Under the pieces are notes generated by a model that did no database searches, was not told the origin of the DNA, and saw only the letters and a list, made by a program, of their open reading frames with translations. Made by a program: the position numbers and the translations under genes. Shown here one piece after another: positions 17,256-26,537 of a DNA stretch of 64,000 nt (its first letter is position 1; each line of letters begins with the position of its first letter). The stretch comes from Moritella sp. F3 (GTDB taxonomy: Bacteria > Pseudomonadota > Gammaproteobacteria > Enterobacterales > Moritellaceae): positions 62,001 to 126,000 of the forward strand of contig NZ_BLRL01000002.1 in assembly GCF_015082335.1 (NCBI RefSeq). The letters run 5' to 3'.

Positions 17256-18110
17256 TCAATCGATGCTAGAATCACTACCTAACTTAAGATCCAAGTACTT
17301 CTTAATGACAACATCGATACGGACCCAATTACTGTTCGGCTGTAATCTCGACACTTTATAATGTTTGCGTTGTTCAAGCGTGGCAAGCTCAGCTATCTCT
17401 AAAGCATCAATCCCGCCGGTATAACCAACGAATAACTCTTCACTTACGATAAGCTCAGGTAACGCCTTAAGTAATTCGCCTATATTAGCGATTAGACGAT
17501 AATCTGCTACATTACTGATTAGCTCTTTTTCACTTCTTTTAACTGCGTTTTCGAGGATTTTAAAGCAATAATCAATATTACTTTGATGCTCTTCGCCTAA
17601 TGTATCTCGCAATATGTCAATCACACCAGTCCATGTTAATTGCGATATACCAGACAAGAGTTCATCTTCGTCCCGCACTTCATTAACCGTCAACAAAGCA
17701 CATTTAATTTCGCAATGGCTATATTGGGTTTCATCTAATATCATCGCTATCGCGTCATGCTGTTTAGTCACTTGATCAGCGAGAGCGACGACTGTTGGCG
17801 CAGTAAAAAACTTAGCCTCTATAACTAAGATCTGATTGCCCCATCTTAGAAATAAGTCAGGAACAGCAACGCGGCCCCTCTCTTTAAATATATCCTTTAT
17901 ATTACCTTTCGCTTTTGCCCCATCTCTTAATGGATCAAGTTCAGTAACGATTTCAATATCAGCTGAAAGGGTATTATCAGGCATTATATTAAGCTTTTTA
18001 AACAATGCTTTTAGCCCTGCAAACTCATTGACCATTAATAAATGTGACAGTAATGTCGCGGTAAAATAACGTTCACTGCGAGCTGTTTCATCAAATCTAA
18101 TTTTAGACAT
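17256..18110 (-). CDS. PD-(D/E)XK nuclease-like protein
   Basis: 284 residues from the ATG at 18110, chosen because AAGGAAAGCAG lies directly upstream; an in-frame ATG at 18134 lacks a ribosome site. The middle carries VAVPDLFLRWGNQILVIEAKFFT (near 80-103), the PD...(E)xK pattern of restriction-like nucleases. The N-terminus (DETARSERYFTATLLSHLL) and C-terminus (NSNWVRIDVVIKKYLD) match nothing I can name. No methyltransferase, helicase or other defence gene is adjacent. It lies in gene-poor AT-rich DNA. It could be a solitary defence or repair nuclease; the function is unproven. Confidence 0.55.
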   Translation of the reverse strand: MSKIRFDETARSERYFTATLLSHLLMVNEFAGLKALFKKLNIMPDNTLSADIEIVTELDPLRDGAKAKGNIKDIFKERGRVAVPDLFLRWGNQILVIEAKFFTAPTVVALADQVTKQHDAIAMILDETQYSHCEIKCALLTVNEVRDEDELLSGISQLTWTGVIDILRDTLGEEHQSNIDYCFKILENAVKRSEKELISNVADYRLIANIGELLKALPELIVSEELFVGYTGGIDALEIAELATLEQRKHYKVSRLQPNSNWVRIDVVIKKYLDLKLGSDSSID

Positions 18111-18134
18111 CTGCTTTCCTTGTTTACGTGGCAT

Positions 18135-18606
18135 TTATGTGAGAATGGCAAGATACATATCCTTACACCTAGAAAGACTACTCTATTACCATTTGTAGGT
18201 ATAAGGAAGTAAATAACAGCAATTATTGAGCTAAACCTGAAACTAATGATAAACAGAATAATACGATATGGAATAGTAGCTTATAACTAAGAAATGTATG
18301 ATGAACGTCGATGAAATCAGCAATATAATAGGGTTGAAAAACAACCTGTACGCTATTAAATATCGATTAGGCGATTAATAATTGCGCATTTAAAATGCAA
18401 GTTAAAATTACTTAACATCTTCTTTGATGTTGATATTTATAGTTAATTCAGTTGTTTAATTGTTACTTATGATAATAACTGTAAATAATATCGTTACAGA
18501 GTGTTTCGTTAATACATAATAGAGGTATTGAAAAATGTAATTTATATGTTACTTTCCTGTGATCTTAGTGATTTATCTTGAATCACACGCTTCAGAAATT
18601 GGTCTA
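18135..18606. other. Intergenic region upstream of a chemoreceptor gene
   Basis: AT-rich, without a convincing gene. A 26-codon frame at 18301 was considered and rejected. No sigma-28 promoter resembling those of the other two receptors was found here. A GTG-initiated extension of the receptor frame to 18559 is possible but unlikely. Confidence 0.35.
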
Positions 18607-20679
18607 ATGAAAATAACAATTAAAATAAAATTAACTATTACAATTTGCGTGATGCTATTACTTGTTAACGGGTTCTTTATTACAAGTATTTTCATGACAG
18701 AAAAGACAGTGCTCGCGACAGAGAAAGTCAACATACGTACAAAAGTCGAAAGCTTAATAAAGAATAACTTACAAGGTCAAACCGACAACCTGAGCTTATC
18801 TTTAGCTAATTTATATGAATCCTCTTCTGCCAATAGAATCAGACAAGAACTCCGCACTGAGATCTTAACATTCAAAAAAACCATTGCTGATATGTATGCA
18901 GATGCGCCGTCGGACGACGATGCACAAGCAAATATCAACGCATTTATTGATAACTATCGCTGGAATGATGGTCGTTACATTTTTGCTTATGATGCTGATT
19001 CAATTGAAAACATAGCCAATGGCGCAAACCACCGTATTATCGGTGCCTCTAGCTATAACTCGCAAGATAAAAAAGGCAATTACTACGCTCGAGATATTGT
19101 TAACAGTGCTAAAAAATCAACGGTTGGTTATAGCCTGTATTACTTTCTAAACCCAGCGTCAGATAAAGTTGAAGAAAAAATGTCGGCTTCTTTCTATTTC
19201 GAGCCACTGAACCTTGTTATTGCGACTGGTGAATATACAAGTCGATTAAGACAAAGCAAAATTGATATGGCGCTGAATGCCGTTAGCCTAACTCAATACG
19301 GTAAAGACGGTTACTTTTGGGTCCAGGATACCAAGGGCAAAATCCTTATGCATCGAGACGCTAAATTAATCGGTACGACTGCAGACTTTACTAGTGATGC
19401 AGCTACGCGCCTTCAGAGTAAATCCGACATTTTCATGTCTGCGGCATTTAAACATGAAGACACGAATAAAGTAGAGAATAAGATCCTATACGTACGTAAC
19501 ATCTTCCCTGACTGGGGCTGGTCATTGGGGACTGGTACCTATGAGAGTGAAATCTCTACCATTGAAGAAAGTTTGACGACAGCGACAGCGGATATCTTCG
19601 ATACTGAAATACAAAATAGCTTTAAATTCGCTACTGTACTTTTCATTCTTGCTATTGTGTTTTCACTTTGGCTTATCAACCGTATTATTCGTGAATTATT
19701 GGTACTGAAATTAAGTATTGATAATTTATCAACTGGCGAAGCCGATCTCACTTCAAGATTAGTGATTAGGGGCAATGATGAAGTTGCCGATATTAGTCAC
19801 TCGGTGAATAACTTTATTGGTTACTTACAATCGATGATGTTGGATATTTCTGGTGCGTCAAAAAATATTACCCGCGGTATTCATGATATTCATTCACAGT
19901 CTGAGCGTAATACTCAAGCGCTGGATAACCACAGCGCAGAAACGGAGTTAGCAGTAACGGCAATTACCGAGATGAGTACAACCGCAGACATCGTTGCCCA
20001 AAATGCACTTCAAACGGCAACGAGTACTCGAGTCGCAAACGATGACGCGCAAGCATCGAAAGTAACGGTTGTCGAGGCATCGAATAGCGTCATGTCTTTA
20101 GTCTCTGAAATGGATGATACCGCTAAAAGTATACATGCCATGAATGAAGGCACTAAAAATATTGCCACGGTATTAGAAGTCATTGGTGGCATTGCTGACC
20201 AAACCAATTTGTTAGCATTGAATGCCGCGATTGAAGCAGCAAGAGCAGGTGAACAAGGTCGTGGTTTTGCCGTTGTGGCTGATGAAGTTAGGTCTTTAGC
20301 TGCTTTAACCCAAGACAGTACCGCTAAGATTAATGATATGCTGCAGAGCCTCACTGTTCGAGCTGATTCAGCCGTTTCAGCAATGAACAATACAACCGAG
20401 AGTTGTCAGAAAGTGGCCGAAAACACATCATTAGTCACTGAAAGCCTAGATAGTATGACAGGCTCTATCGTTGAAATTAATGATTTAAGTACGCAAATTG
20501 CAACCGCATCTGAAGAGCAGAGTTCCGTGACTGAAGAAATAACGCGTAATATGCATACCATCCAAGAGATGGTGCAAGTGTTAAGCAAAAACGGTCAAGA
20601 AACAAAAGTAAGTGTGAAAAACCTGACCGGTGAAAATGACACGCTTGCCGCATTGGTTGCTCGTTTTAAATTAAGCTAA
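18607..20679 (+). CDS. Methyl-accepting chemotaxis protein, Cache sensor
   Basis: 690 residues from the ATG at 18607. First membrane helix at residues 8-30 ([15 protein letters not shown]), then a large periplasmic region with two Cache-like modules: [18 protein letters not shown] near 115 and [21 protein letters not shown] near 235. A second membrane helix follows near 345 ([17 protein letters not shown]), then HAMP and the signalling coiled coil with the invariant tip [33 protein letters not shown]. The paired FxW/YxF motifs are like those of sCache_2/dCache_2 sensors of small organic acids. It should relay to CheA/CheW; the ligand is unknown. Confidence 0.92.
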   Translation: MKITIKIKLTITICVMLLLVNGFFITSIFMTEKTVLATEKVNIRTKVESLIKNNLQGQTDNLSLSLANLYESSSANRIRQELRTEILTFKKTIADMYADAPSDDDAQANINAFIDNYRWNDGRYIFAYDADSIENIANGANHRIIGASSYNSQDKKGNYYARDIVNSAKKSTVGYSLYYFLNPASDKVEEKMSASFYFEPLNLVIATGEYTSRLRQSKIDMALNAVSLTQYGKDGYFWVQDTKGKILMHRDAKLIGTTADFTSDAATRLQSKSDIFMSAAFKHEDTNKVENKILYVRNIFPDWGWSLGTGTYESEISTIEESLTTATADIFDTEIQNSFKFATVLFILAIVFSLWLINRIIRELLVLKLSIDNLSTGEADLTSRLVIRGNDEVADISHSVNNFIGYLQSMMLDISGASKNITRGIHDIHSQSERNTQALDNHSAETELAVTAITEMSTTADIVAQNALQTATSTRVANDDAQASKVTVVEASNSVMSLVSEMDDTAKSIHAMNEGTKNIATVLEVIGGIADQTNLLALNAAIEAARAGEQGRGFAVVADEVRSLAALTQDSTAKINDMLQSLTVRADSAVSAMNNTTESCQKVAENTSLVTESLDSMTGSIVEINDLSTQIATASEEQSSVTEEITRNMHTIQEMVQVLSKNGQETKVSVKNLTGENDTLAALVARFKLS

Positions 20680-20682
20680 CAA

Positions 20683-20730
20683 CAACGAGCATGGTATAGA
20701 GAGGTTATCTCATTATCATGCTCGCCTTGT
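20683..20730 (+). terminator. GGCGAGCAT-family hairpin, third copy
   Basis: CGAGCAT (20686-20692) pairs with ATGCTCG (20718-20724), then CCTTGTTT. GCTAACAACAACGAGCAT at the left resembles the left flank of the guaC copy. It starts only a few bases after the chemoreceptor stop. Confidence 0.7.
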
Positions 20731-20949
20731 TTAAATACTTAATAGTGCTAATCCTAAAGGTGCATTACAGCGCTCAGTCTTAGGCTTAAAAGCATGACAT
20801 TTTGCCCTCAATTCTCATACCTAATTATTAATATCTATGCCAGCGCTCTAATTTACAGGTCTGACCTGAGATGACGCGACAATACTGTTATCGTATCTAC
20901 CCACTTAGATTCATATTGTTTATAGTCACCTGTATAAAAAGAGATAAAT

Positions 20950-21789
20950 ATGAGAAACAAAATTCTAGCGTTATGTATAACAGCAGCATTTTTACCATCT
21001 TTAGTGAATGCGGCAGTCGCAGATCAAGTCATAGAAAAACAAAGAAGTGAACTCGCGGCTAGTAGTCAGGGTAAAGGGTTTGGCCCGCAATCACCACGCG
21101 ATATCGACACGCTTCAAGGCGAAAACAAACGACTATTTTCCCTTGCTCCAGCGTCTACAGAAATGAACCTCTGCAATATTCATTTCCATAAAAATGCAGA
21201 ACATAAAGGCGGTGAATTCACCAAATATGCTGGCAATGGTGACGGGCATGGATATCAAAGCGGTTATGAATATTCAGGCAAGTTAACACCACAAGAATTA
21301 TCACCTCTTCAACATAAAGCAAAAACCAGTAAACACGATAACCTTGCCCCTGGCGATACGATTGAAGCACACTATGTCTACTCAACAGCGCAAGTGGAGC
21401 CTGGTGCAACCTTAGGAGCCTGCCTTAGCGATGCAAACAACAATCCTCAACTAAGAGTAGAAACCCAAGTTTACGTATTAGTGAACGATAATAAGGCTAT
21501 GAATTTTGTCGAACTCACTAAACTCGGTATGGTCAATGGGCTGTATCAGGCTGTTAACATTCCAAACAACACGGGTACACCAATACAGTATGCAGGCTCG
21601 ACGACAGGGCCAAGTTATAACGAAGTATCGTCGCCATTTCAGGTAAGTTGGAGTGTTCGCCCACAAGTAATGAAGGTAGACATAAATAGTGTTTCGGCAT
21701 GGTTAAAAGACAATGAGTTCGATGAAGATCATGCACATGGAGTCAGAAACTTAGTCATCAACCCAGCTTTACTCTCGAGTAACAAGTAA
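20950..21789 (+). CDS. Delta-class carbonic anhydrase-like protein
   Basis: 279 residues with a signal peptide (MRNKILALCITAAFLPSLVNA, cut near residue 21), so periplasmic or secreted. The central CNIHFHKNAEHKGGEF (near residue 75) supplies clustered histidines on a beta-strand plus a downstream acidic residue, as in the zinc site of diatom delta-class carbonic anhydrases and their bacterial relatives. Two cysteines (about residues 75 and 158) could form a disulfide. It would interconvert CO2 and bicarbonate outside the cytoplasm. Transcribed alone with its own terminator. Class assignment rests on my recognition of the motif. Confidence 0.75.
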   Translation: MRNKILALCITAAFLPSLVNAAVADQVIEKQRSELAASSQGKGFGPQSPRDIDTLQGENKRLFSLAPASTEMNLCNIHFHKNAEHKGGEFTKYAGNGDGHGYQSGYEYSGKLTPQELSPLQHKAKTSKHDNLAPGDTIEAHYVYSTAQVEPGATLGACLSDANNNPQLRVETQVYVLVNDNKAMNFVELTKLGMVNGLYQAVNIPNNTGTPIQYAGSTTGPSYNEVSSPFQVSWSVRPQVMKVDINSVSAWLKDNEFDEDHAHGVRNLVINPALLSSNK

Positions 21790-21871
21790 CATATCAACGC
21801 TTACTTCAAAGTAATGATATCCACTATTATTCATACACATAAGAATATGATGTGAAAGTTCAATAAACCTG

Positions 21872-21910
21872 GAGTTCGCTATTTAAATCTAGCGAACTCA
21901 TTCATTCTTT
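21872..21910 (+). terminator. Terminator after the carbonic anhydrase gene
   Basis: GAGTTCGCT (21872-21880) pairs perfectly with AGCGAACTC (21891-21899) around a 10-base AT loop, followed by ATTCATTCTTT. Confidence 0.8.
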
Positions 21911-21932
21911 AACCTGTAACATAATATAAAAA

Positions 21933-22148
21933 TCAAAAGACTCTATTATTGCGATTCCAGAACAATGACGTAAGAAAGGAAATTAAAGCAAGAAATATAA
22001 ACAGAAAGGAAAGAGGAATAAATCCAAAAGATTCAATAAGCACTCCATCTCCATCGACATACGAACCAATTAGGTTGTAACTGATAGAGCATGCAGCGCT
22101 AAAAGCCAAAAATAAAACTGATAACCAAAACTTTTTTAATATTTTCAT
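21933..22148 (-). CDS. DUF3955 family small membrane protein
   Basis: 71 residues with two membrane segments: one N-terminal (FWLSVLFLAFSAACSISYNLI) and one C-terminal (FGFIPLSFLFIFLALISFLTSLF). The linker GSYVDGDGVLIESFGFIPL matches the DUF3955 signature (GSYVD-G-L-E-F-IP). Function unknown. A GGAT ribosome site precedes the ATG. Confidence 0.75.
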   Translation of the reverse strand: MKILKKFWLSVLFLAFSAACSISYNLIGSYVDGDGVLIESFGFIPLSFLFIFLALISFLTSLFWNRNNRVF

Positions 22149-22313
22149 TCAATTATATCCATTCGTAAATTAATTGTATATTTACGACCATTATAAAAAT
22201 GAATAAGTTCATACTGATTTAACCAACTGCTGACATTCTCTTACAACTCAATAATGTACTCTGCTAAAACACGCATGTAATATCATGATCCATACTTCAT
22301 TCAGGTTAAATTG

Positions 22314-22526
22314 ATGTTCCGTATACAAAAGATTATATTTATATCCCTACTTACCAATTTACTCGCGTCATGCGCTTATCATGAATACAACCCATCAAAA
22401 CCTGATGATTACGCGAAATATTGGTGCCAGGAAGAACACAGAAATAACTCCGTACTTGCGATTCTAGATACAGATCAGGGGCGAGAAGATACAGCCCCAG
22501 ACAATTGTGATATCTATTACAGATAG
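22314..22526 (+). CDS. Hypothetical small lipoprotein
   Basis: 70 residues from the ATG at 22314, with AGG eight bases upstream. Basic start, hydrophobic core and a lipobox-like LLASC (Cys near residue 20), so it is probably a lipid-anchored envelope protein. The mature part is short and charged, with two more cysteines (YWCQEEH, DNCDIYY). No family recognised. Confidence 0.55.
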   Translation: MFRIQKIIFISLLTNLLASCAYHEYNPSKPDDYAKYWCQEEHRNNSVLAILDTDQGREDTAPDNCDIYYR

Positions 22527-22551
22527 CAGGCTGACATAGTTACCCTTTAAG

Positions 22552-23169
22552 TTAAATATCTTGCTGTTTAAGCAGTTTAGTCGGGATAGCACCATCAACA
22601 CCAAGCGTTAAATGCACGGTTTCAGTAGGCACTTCAGCATACGCTTGTTGCTCACCATGTTGGTTGAATGACAGTTCGATTTTAGAATCCCAAAGGCGCA
22701 TTTCATTAAGCTTAATTCGGTCGCCAATAAAATAAGAGTCTAAGTGTTGTATGGTTTGGTTATCAATGTCTTGCTCAAATAAGCCAACATAAGTGAATAC
22801 CCCACTACCTTGGTTGCTGACAGTAAATGGCGCGACAAAATAAATACGATTGTCAGCGGTGATCTGACCTAACGGATTAATGTGCATGTAATCGAGTAAT
22901 ACCTCACCACGTTCTTCACCGACCTGATAATTCCCCTGCGCTTTACCGTGCGGCGTGCCTAGGTCAATTATCGACGTCAGTTTAACGCTATCACCAGTAT
23001 CCGGCAGATTAATAATAAAATCACTGCTGGTCTTCATGCTGAATAACGTCAATATTACTTCTGAATGATAATCGGGTGCCTTGCTGCTGGAATCCCCCAT
23101 ATAACGAGCCACGTTCACTAGTGCCAATACACTGACACAAGCCAATACGATATAAACTAACTTTTTCAT
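22552..23169 (-). CDS. Hypothetical membrane-anchored or exported protein
   Basis: 205 residues from the ATG at 23169, which follows AAAGGTG at good spacing. An N-terminal hydrophobic segment (LVYIVLACVSVLALVNVARYM) would anchor or export it. The rest is beta-rich (HINPLGQITADNRIYFVAPFTVSNQGSGVFTYVGLFEQD) with no catalytic motif I can name. It lies downstream of the C45 acyltransferase gene on the same strand, but a terminator-like hairpin separates them. Confidence 0.6.
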   Translation of the reverse strand: MKKLVYIVLACVSVLALVNVARYMGDSSSKAPDYHSEVILTLFSMKTSSDFIINLPDTGDSVKLTSIIDLGTPHGKAQGNYQVGEERGEVLLDYMHINPLGQITADNRIYFVAPFTVSNQGSGVFTYVGLFEQDIDNQTIQHLDSYFIGDRIKLNEMRLWDSKIELSFNQHGEQQAYAEVPTETVHLTLGVDGAIPTKLLKQQDI

Positions 23170-23221
23170 TATTAACACCTTTATTGGATTTTATCTGTAG
23201 ACATAATACCGTAAAAAGCAT

Positions 23222-23250
23222 TAAAAAAGCCCTCAATAAAGAAGGCTTGT
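23222..23250 (-). terminator. Terminator after the C45 acyltransferase gene
   Basis: On the minus strand AAGCC (23248-23244) pairs with GGCTT (23231-23227), with partial extension, and runs into TTTTTTAA. It lies about 40 bases past the stop codon. Confidence 0.7.
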
Positions 23251-23286
23251 TTCAGTTAACGACTACAGATTATTTAAATGACATGA

Positions 23287-24492
23287 TTACAGTTCGTTAA
23301 AACATACTTTTTGGAAATTGTTCCATTCGCTCACACCGGGGGCAACTTCCATACAGCCTTTTTTGGTATCCATGACAGCGGTTAATGTCGTAATAAAGTC
23401 CGACCCGTATGCGGCATGCTGAGCAATAGGCTTGGTATTAAGCACATATTTTGCGGCATCAATATTACCCTCAGGTGTATTATCAATAAACTGCTGCGAA
23501 AACTCCGCACGCCATTCGGTATAAGCGGTTGCGATTGTACGCTGTTTACTTTTCTCTGCCATCCCTACAGATTCCGCGAAGGCTTGCATAACACCCGCTT
23601 TTTCTGAGTGGTTAGCATGGCCGATGCCAGCAGCACGCTTAATCACGTAATTGCCTTCACTTAGCATTTCGACACCGACCGTACCACCTTGGCTATCGGC
23701 AAAGTTAAAGTGTGATGCCACTACCGTTCTATGTTTTTCTAGAATTTTAACCGCTTCGTCCACGGATTTAGCATGTCGAACGATATAGTTTTGCAACGCG
23801 CCGAGCTCTATCGCCATCGGAGAGTCTAAGCCAACACCTTCAGAATCAGTGCCTTGAAAGTTGATCACAACCCCTAGGTCTTTACCCAATGTTTGCCCTG
23901 AACCATAGAAGCCTGACGCCATAACTTGGATAAAGTCATCCGCTTGTAAAACCCAATAGTTACCACCAGATAAAGATGGTGTATCGTTCACCTGCCCTAC
24001 TACACCTGTACCATCGAAACTAATGGTAGTACAACCTCTCAACGCAGTCTCCGCCGCAGAAGCTAATGCTGCATCCAATTGACTCAGGGTGAACATCTTT
24101 TCTACCGAGATCCCACCAACTTTTGCCAAGGCTTCAACAATAACAAAATACTCAGGATTTAACTTTCGAGAATTATCTAGTACTGTTTTTGACTGCGCTT
24201 CAAACTGAGAAAAGTCAATACCAGCCAGCTGATAAACATATTTGGCTTCTTTAATACCACGTCGAACCTGCTCACCAATCTGTTTTTCAAATACCTTTAC
24301 GTAATCCGCTTCTTGTACACCTCTAATATCGACTATCGGCATGTTAGTTTGCTGAACAAAATTTTCAGGTGCGTAATATGGCTGCTGCACATTCAAGCCA
24401 GCTACTGGCTCTAATGAAATAGCACTAGCCGCACCAGATAACATAGATAACCCTACTGTTGCTGCAATAATCGTTCGTTTAAAAGTTAGCAT
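23287..24492 (-). CDS. Exported C45-family (acyl-CoA:6-APA acyltransferase-like) Ntn hydrolase
   Basis: 401 residues with a signal peptide (ends SGAASA, near residue 24). The family start motif MPIVDIRG lies near residue 51. The autoprocessing Ntn nucleophile is C154 in LRGCTTISFDGTGVVGQVND, followed by LQADDFIQVMASGFYGSGQ. Family members cleave themselves at the Gly-Cys bond and hydrolyse or transfer amide-linked acyl groups. The export signal suggests a periplasmic amidase acting on acylated amino acids or similar amides; the substrate is unknown. Divergent from an HTH regulator gene that may control it. GAGGA ribosome site. Confidence 0.8.
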   Translation of the reverse strand: MLTFKRTIIAATVGLSMLSGAASAISLEPVAGLNVQQPYYAPENFVQQTNMPIVDIRGVQEADYVKVFEKQIGEQVRRGIKEAKYVYQLAGIDFSQFEAQSKTVLDNSRKLNPEYFVIVEALAKVGGISVEKMFTLSQLDAALASAAETALRGCTTISFDGTGVVGQVNDTPSLSGGNYWVLQADDFIQVMASGFYGSGQTLGKDLGVVINFQGTDSEGVGLDSPMAIELGALQNYIVRHAKSVDEAVKILEKHRTVVASHFNFADSQGGTVGVEMLSEGNYVIKRAAGIGHANHSEKAGVMQAFAESVGMAEKSKQRTIATAYTEWRAEFSQQFIDNTPEGNIDAAKYVLNTKPIAQHAAYGSDFITTLTAVMDTKKGCMEVAPGVSEWNNFQKVCFNEL

Positions 24493-24619
24493 AATTCAGT
24501 CCTCATCAACTGAAGCTTGGGTATTCCCCTTAAGCGTTGAGGTCATACTATCGAAACATTTGTCCATTATTCGGATGAAATGCTATGCTAAATTCCAGAT
24601 AATCGGAAAGGCAAAAACG

Positions 24620-25030
24620 ATGGCAGAGATAGAAACAGAAGGCTTTGAGTTCTTTGGGGTGGAAGAGCGAGAGTTTCGCATGATGGTGATTGAGCGCATC
24701 GAAACCATGATGGTACATTCAAAGCAATCTAAGAATACACTTGCTAAAAAAGCGAACCTTGGCCGCTCGTCATTCTATGAAAAGATGGAGCGTGAAGGCC
24801 GAAGTCATTTTACCCTGATTGATATTTTCCGCATTGCCAAAGCACTTGATATCAGCATTCTACAAATATTCCCGATGACTGAACTTGAACGCCAGCATGG
24901 AGGGCAATTACCCCTCTCAGCAAGTACGTTGCATTTTCTCGATCAAATGCTTGCGGCACCAAAAGAAGACATTGAATTTCTGAGTAGTGTGTATAAAAAC
25001 CTGCAACAACGTGACCAGAAAGAGAGCTAA
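24620..25030 (+). CDS. HTH (XRE-like) transcriptional regulator
   Basis: 136 residues from the ATG at 24620 (GGAAAGG ahead); an upstream in-frame start at 24560 would add a Cys-containing extension unlike an HTH protein. The helix-turn-helix spans about residues 25-75 (SKNTLAKKANLGRSSFYEKMEREGRSHFTLIDIFRIAKALDI), followed by a short C-terminal tail. Divergent from the acyltransferase gene across about 127 bases, so a local repressor or activator role is likely. It ends at a long bidirectional hairpin. Confidence 0.75.
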   Translation: MAEIETEGFEFFGVEEREFRMMVIERIETMMVHSKQSKNTLAKKANLGRSSFYEKMEREGRSHFTLIDIFRIAKALDISILQIFPMTELERQHGGQLPLSASTLHFLDQMLAAPKEDIEFLSSVYKNLQQRDQKES

Positions 25031-25079
25031 GCTAAAAAACTGTCTTCGTAGAACTTGCCAAGCGACTCGCTAAGATAAG

Positions 25080-25115
25080 ATCAACCAAGCCTCCAATAAT
25101 GGAGGCTTGGTTGAT
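25080..25115. terminator. Perfect 16-bp bidirectional terminator hairpin
   Basis: The 16 bases at 25080-25095 (ATCAACCAAGCCTCCA) pair perfectly with 25100-25115 around the tetraloop ATAA. It separates the convergent HTH and VOC genes. The T-tract is imperfect on both sides, but the stem is exceptionally strong. Confidence 0.85.
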
Positions 25116-25127
25116 GCTAAATTTATT

Positions 25128-25613
25128 TTACTCATAGTCAGAAGCGTACGTTTCTTCATAAGTGTGTGAATAAAGTTCAAATAAATTACCAAACGGGTCT
25201 TCTAGGTAAACCATTTTAGCTTGCTTGCTATCATCTTCTGGATGGTAGCGGTGAATATCCATTCTTACTTTACCGCCGAATTCTTCTGTTCTTGCGATTG
25301 CCCCCGTAAAATCATCTGTTTGCAGGCAGAAGTGGAAGATACCAAGGCGAGTAAAATCAACATCATGGCGTTCTTGACGCTCTTTCATTTCGAATAGTTC
25401 AACGCCGATACCATCAGTAGAAACCAGATGGGCAATGTTGAACCCTTTAAAGCCTTCGCCAAATACAGCTATACACATTTTACCGATAGCAGTCTCACGT
25501 TCTTCAACTACTTTAGTGTTATTCATTACAATTTTAAGACCAAGCGCTTTAGTGTAAAACTCAACCGCTTTATCCATATCGCCCACCATAATACCGACAT
25601 GATTCATCTTCAT
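25128..25613 (-). CDS. VOC (glyoxalase/dioxygenase) family protein
   Basis: 161 residues with the paired beta-alpha-beta-beta-beta modules of the VOC superfamily. It opens MNHVGIMVGDMDKAVEFYTKALGL (metal-ligand histidine at the start) and ends KMVYLEDPFGNLFELYSHT, where the late glutamate is the usual third ligand. GIFHFCLQTDDF supplies the middle histidine. Substrate unknown; closest in style to lactoylglutathione lyase-like and catechol-type members. No clear operon partner. Confidence 0.8.
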   Translation of the reverse strand: MKMNHVGIMVGDMDKAVEFYTKALGLKIVMNNTKVVEERETAIGKMCIAVFGEGFKGFNIAHLVSTDGIGVELFEMKERQERHDVDFTRLGIFHFCLQTDDFTGAIARTEEFGGKVRMDIHRYHPEDDSKQAKMVYLEDPFGNLFELYSHTYEETYASDYE

Positions 25614-25799
25614 AATATACTCACTTTTGCGTTGTTAGTTGCTTGTCTGTTTTGATGAAGTGAGTATAAGTAGTATAGATGATTAACTGAAATTATCATT
25701 TTTAATGTTTTTGATAATTTATTGTAATGATCGTTTGTTGTCAAAAAATATAAAGGATGGGGGAACTTTGATTACTTATCAAAGAGAGCTGCACCGTGT

Positions 25800-26324
25800 T
25801 TAATCACATGCCACTATTTCAATTAATGGCTTTTTAGGTTCCTGGTCATAACTGGTATATTTCACATAGCAGTTATCGTCGATTAAGACAGGGTAATTAT
25901 TTGCCGATAATGTCGCGTTGCTTGTTGGCGTGATCAGTACAACCGCACCAGCCCATATTTTTGTCCATTCAGCTAAAGCAAAACTATCATCGTCCTGAAC
26001 AGTCCCGATGCCATCGACTAAATATTTAAGGGTTAAGGTATCTGCGACTGGATAACCGTAGTCAAAAGAGCACCACTCACAGCCTTCATAGTACGCGGCT
26101 GATTCTGCATAGCTGAGCGCCGCCTCATCTTCCATACCATCAATAGTCATCTTATTATGAGAGATATTAATCGCACATTCGATTGCGGCTTTTAAACTAA
26201 CGAGTGAAGCGTTCTTAGCATCGATATCAATATTGATAAAACGAGGGATCGCCATTGCCGCTAGAATAGCGATGACGATAATAGATATAGTTAATTCTAT
26301 GAGTGTAAAGCCAGTGTTTTTCAT
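25800..26324 (-). CDS. Type IV pilin-like protein (MSHA/T2SS class)
   Basis: 174 residues from the ATG at 26324, giving a short prepilin leader MKNTG before FTLIELTISIIVIAILAAMAIPRFINI. The Gly-Phe cleavage site, E5 and the hydrophobic N-terminal helix are all intact. IDAKNASLVSLKAAIECA continues the helix; a C-terminal Cys pair (about 40 residues apart) may close a D-loop. Longer starts up to 26345 are possible. No pilus assembly genes lie nearby, so it must depend on machinery encoded elsewhere. It could be a minor or alternative pilin. Confidence 0.8.
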   Translation of the reverse strand: MKNTGFTLIELTISIIVIAILAAMAIPRFINIDIDAKNASLVSLKAAIECAINISHNKMTIDGMEDEAALSYAESAAYYEGCEWCSFDYGYPVADTLTLKYLVDGIGTVQDDDSFALAEWTKIWAGAVVLITPTSNATLSANNYPVLIDDNCYVKYTSYDQEPKKPLIEIVACD

Positions 26325-26537
26325 TTTATCCATTTTAAATTGCATTATGTCTGGGGTAATTCCAGTGGATGATATCCATATAATGGCGGATGCTATGTCA
26401 GCTAAACCCGAGTGTAAATGGTGTACATGTAAGGGTTTGTAAGCGAAGTTACATAAATAAAGTTCGACTTTTTTTACACATGCTTATGTATATATTTCAG
26501 CCTTAATTTTAATGCACTTTTTAATATAAGTTTTAAT

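Noticed and set aside
18301..18381. 26-codon ATG frame (MMNVDEISNIIGLKNNLYAI...)
   Set aside because: Too short, weak ribosome site and no family; probably chance in AT-rich DNA.
18400..18600. Sigma-28 promoter for the Cache receptor at 18607
   Set aside because: No GCCGATA-like -10 with TAAAGTTT-like -35 was found, unlike the two receptors at 45637 and 47903.
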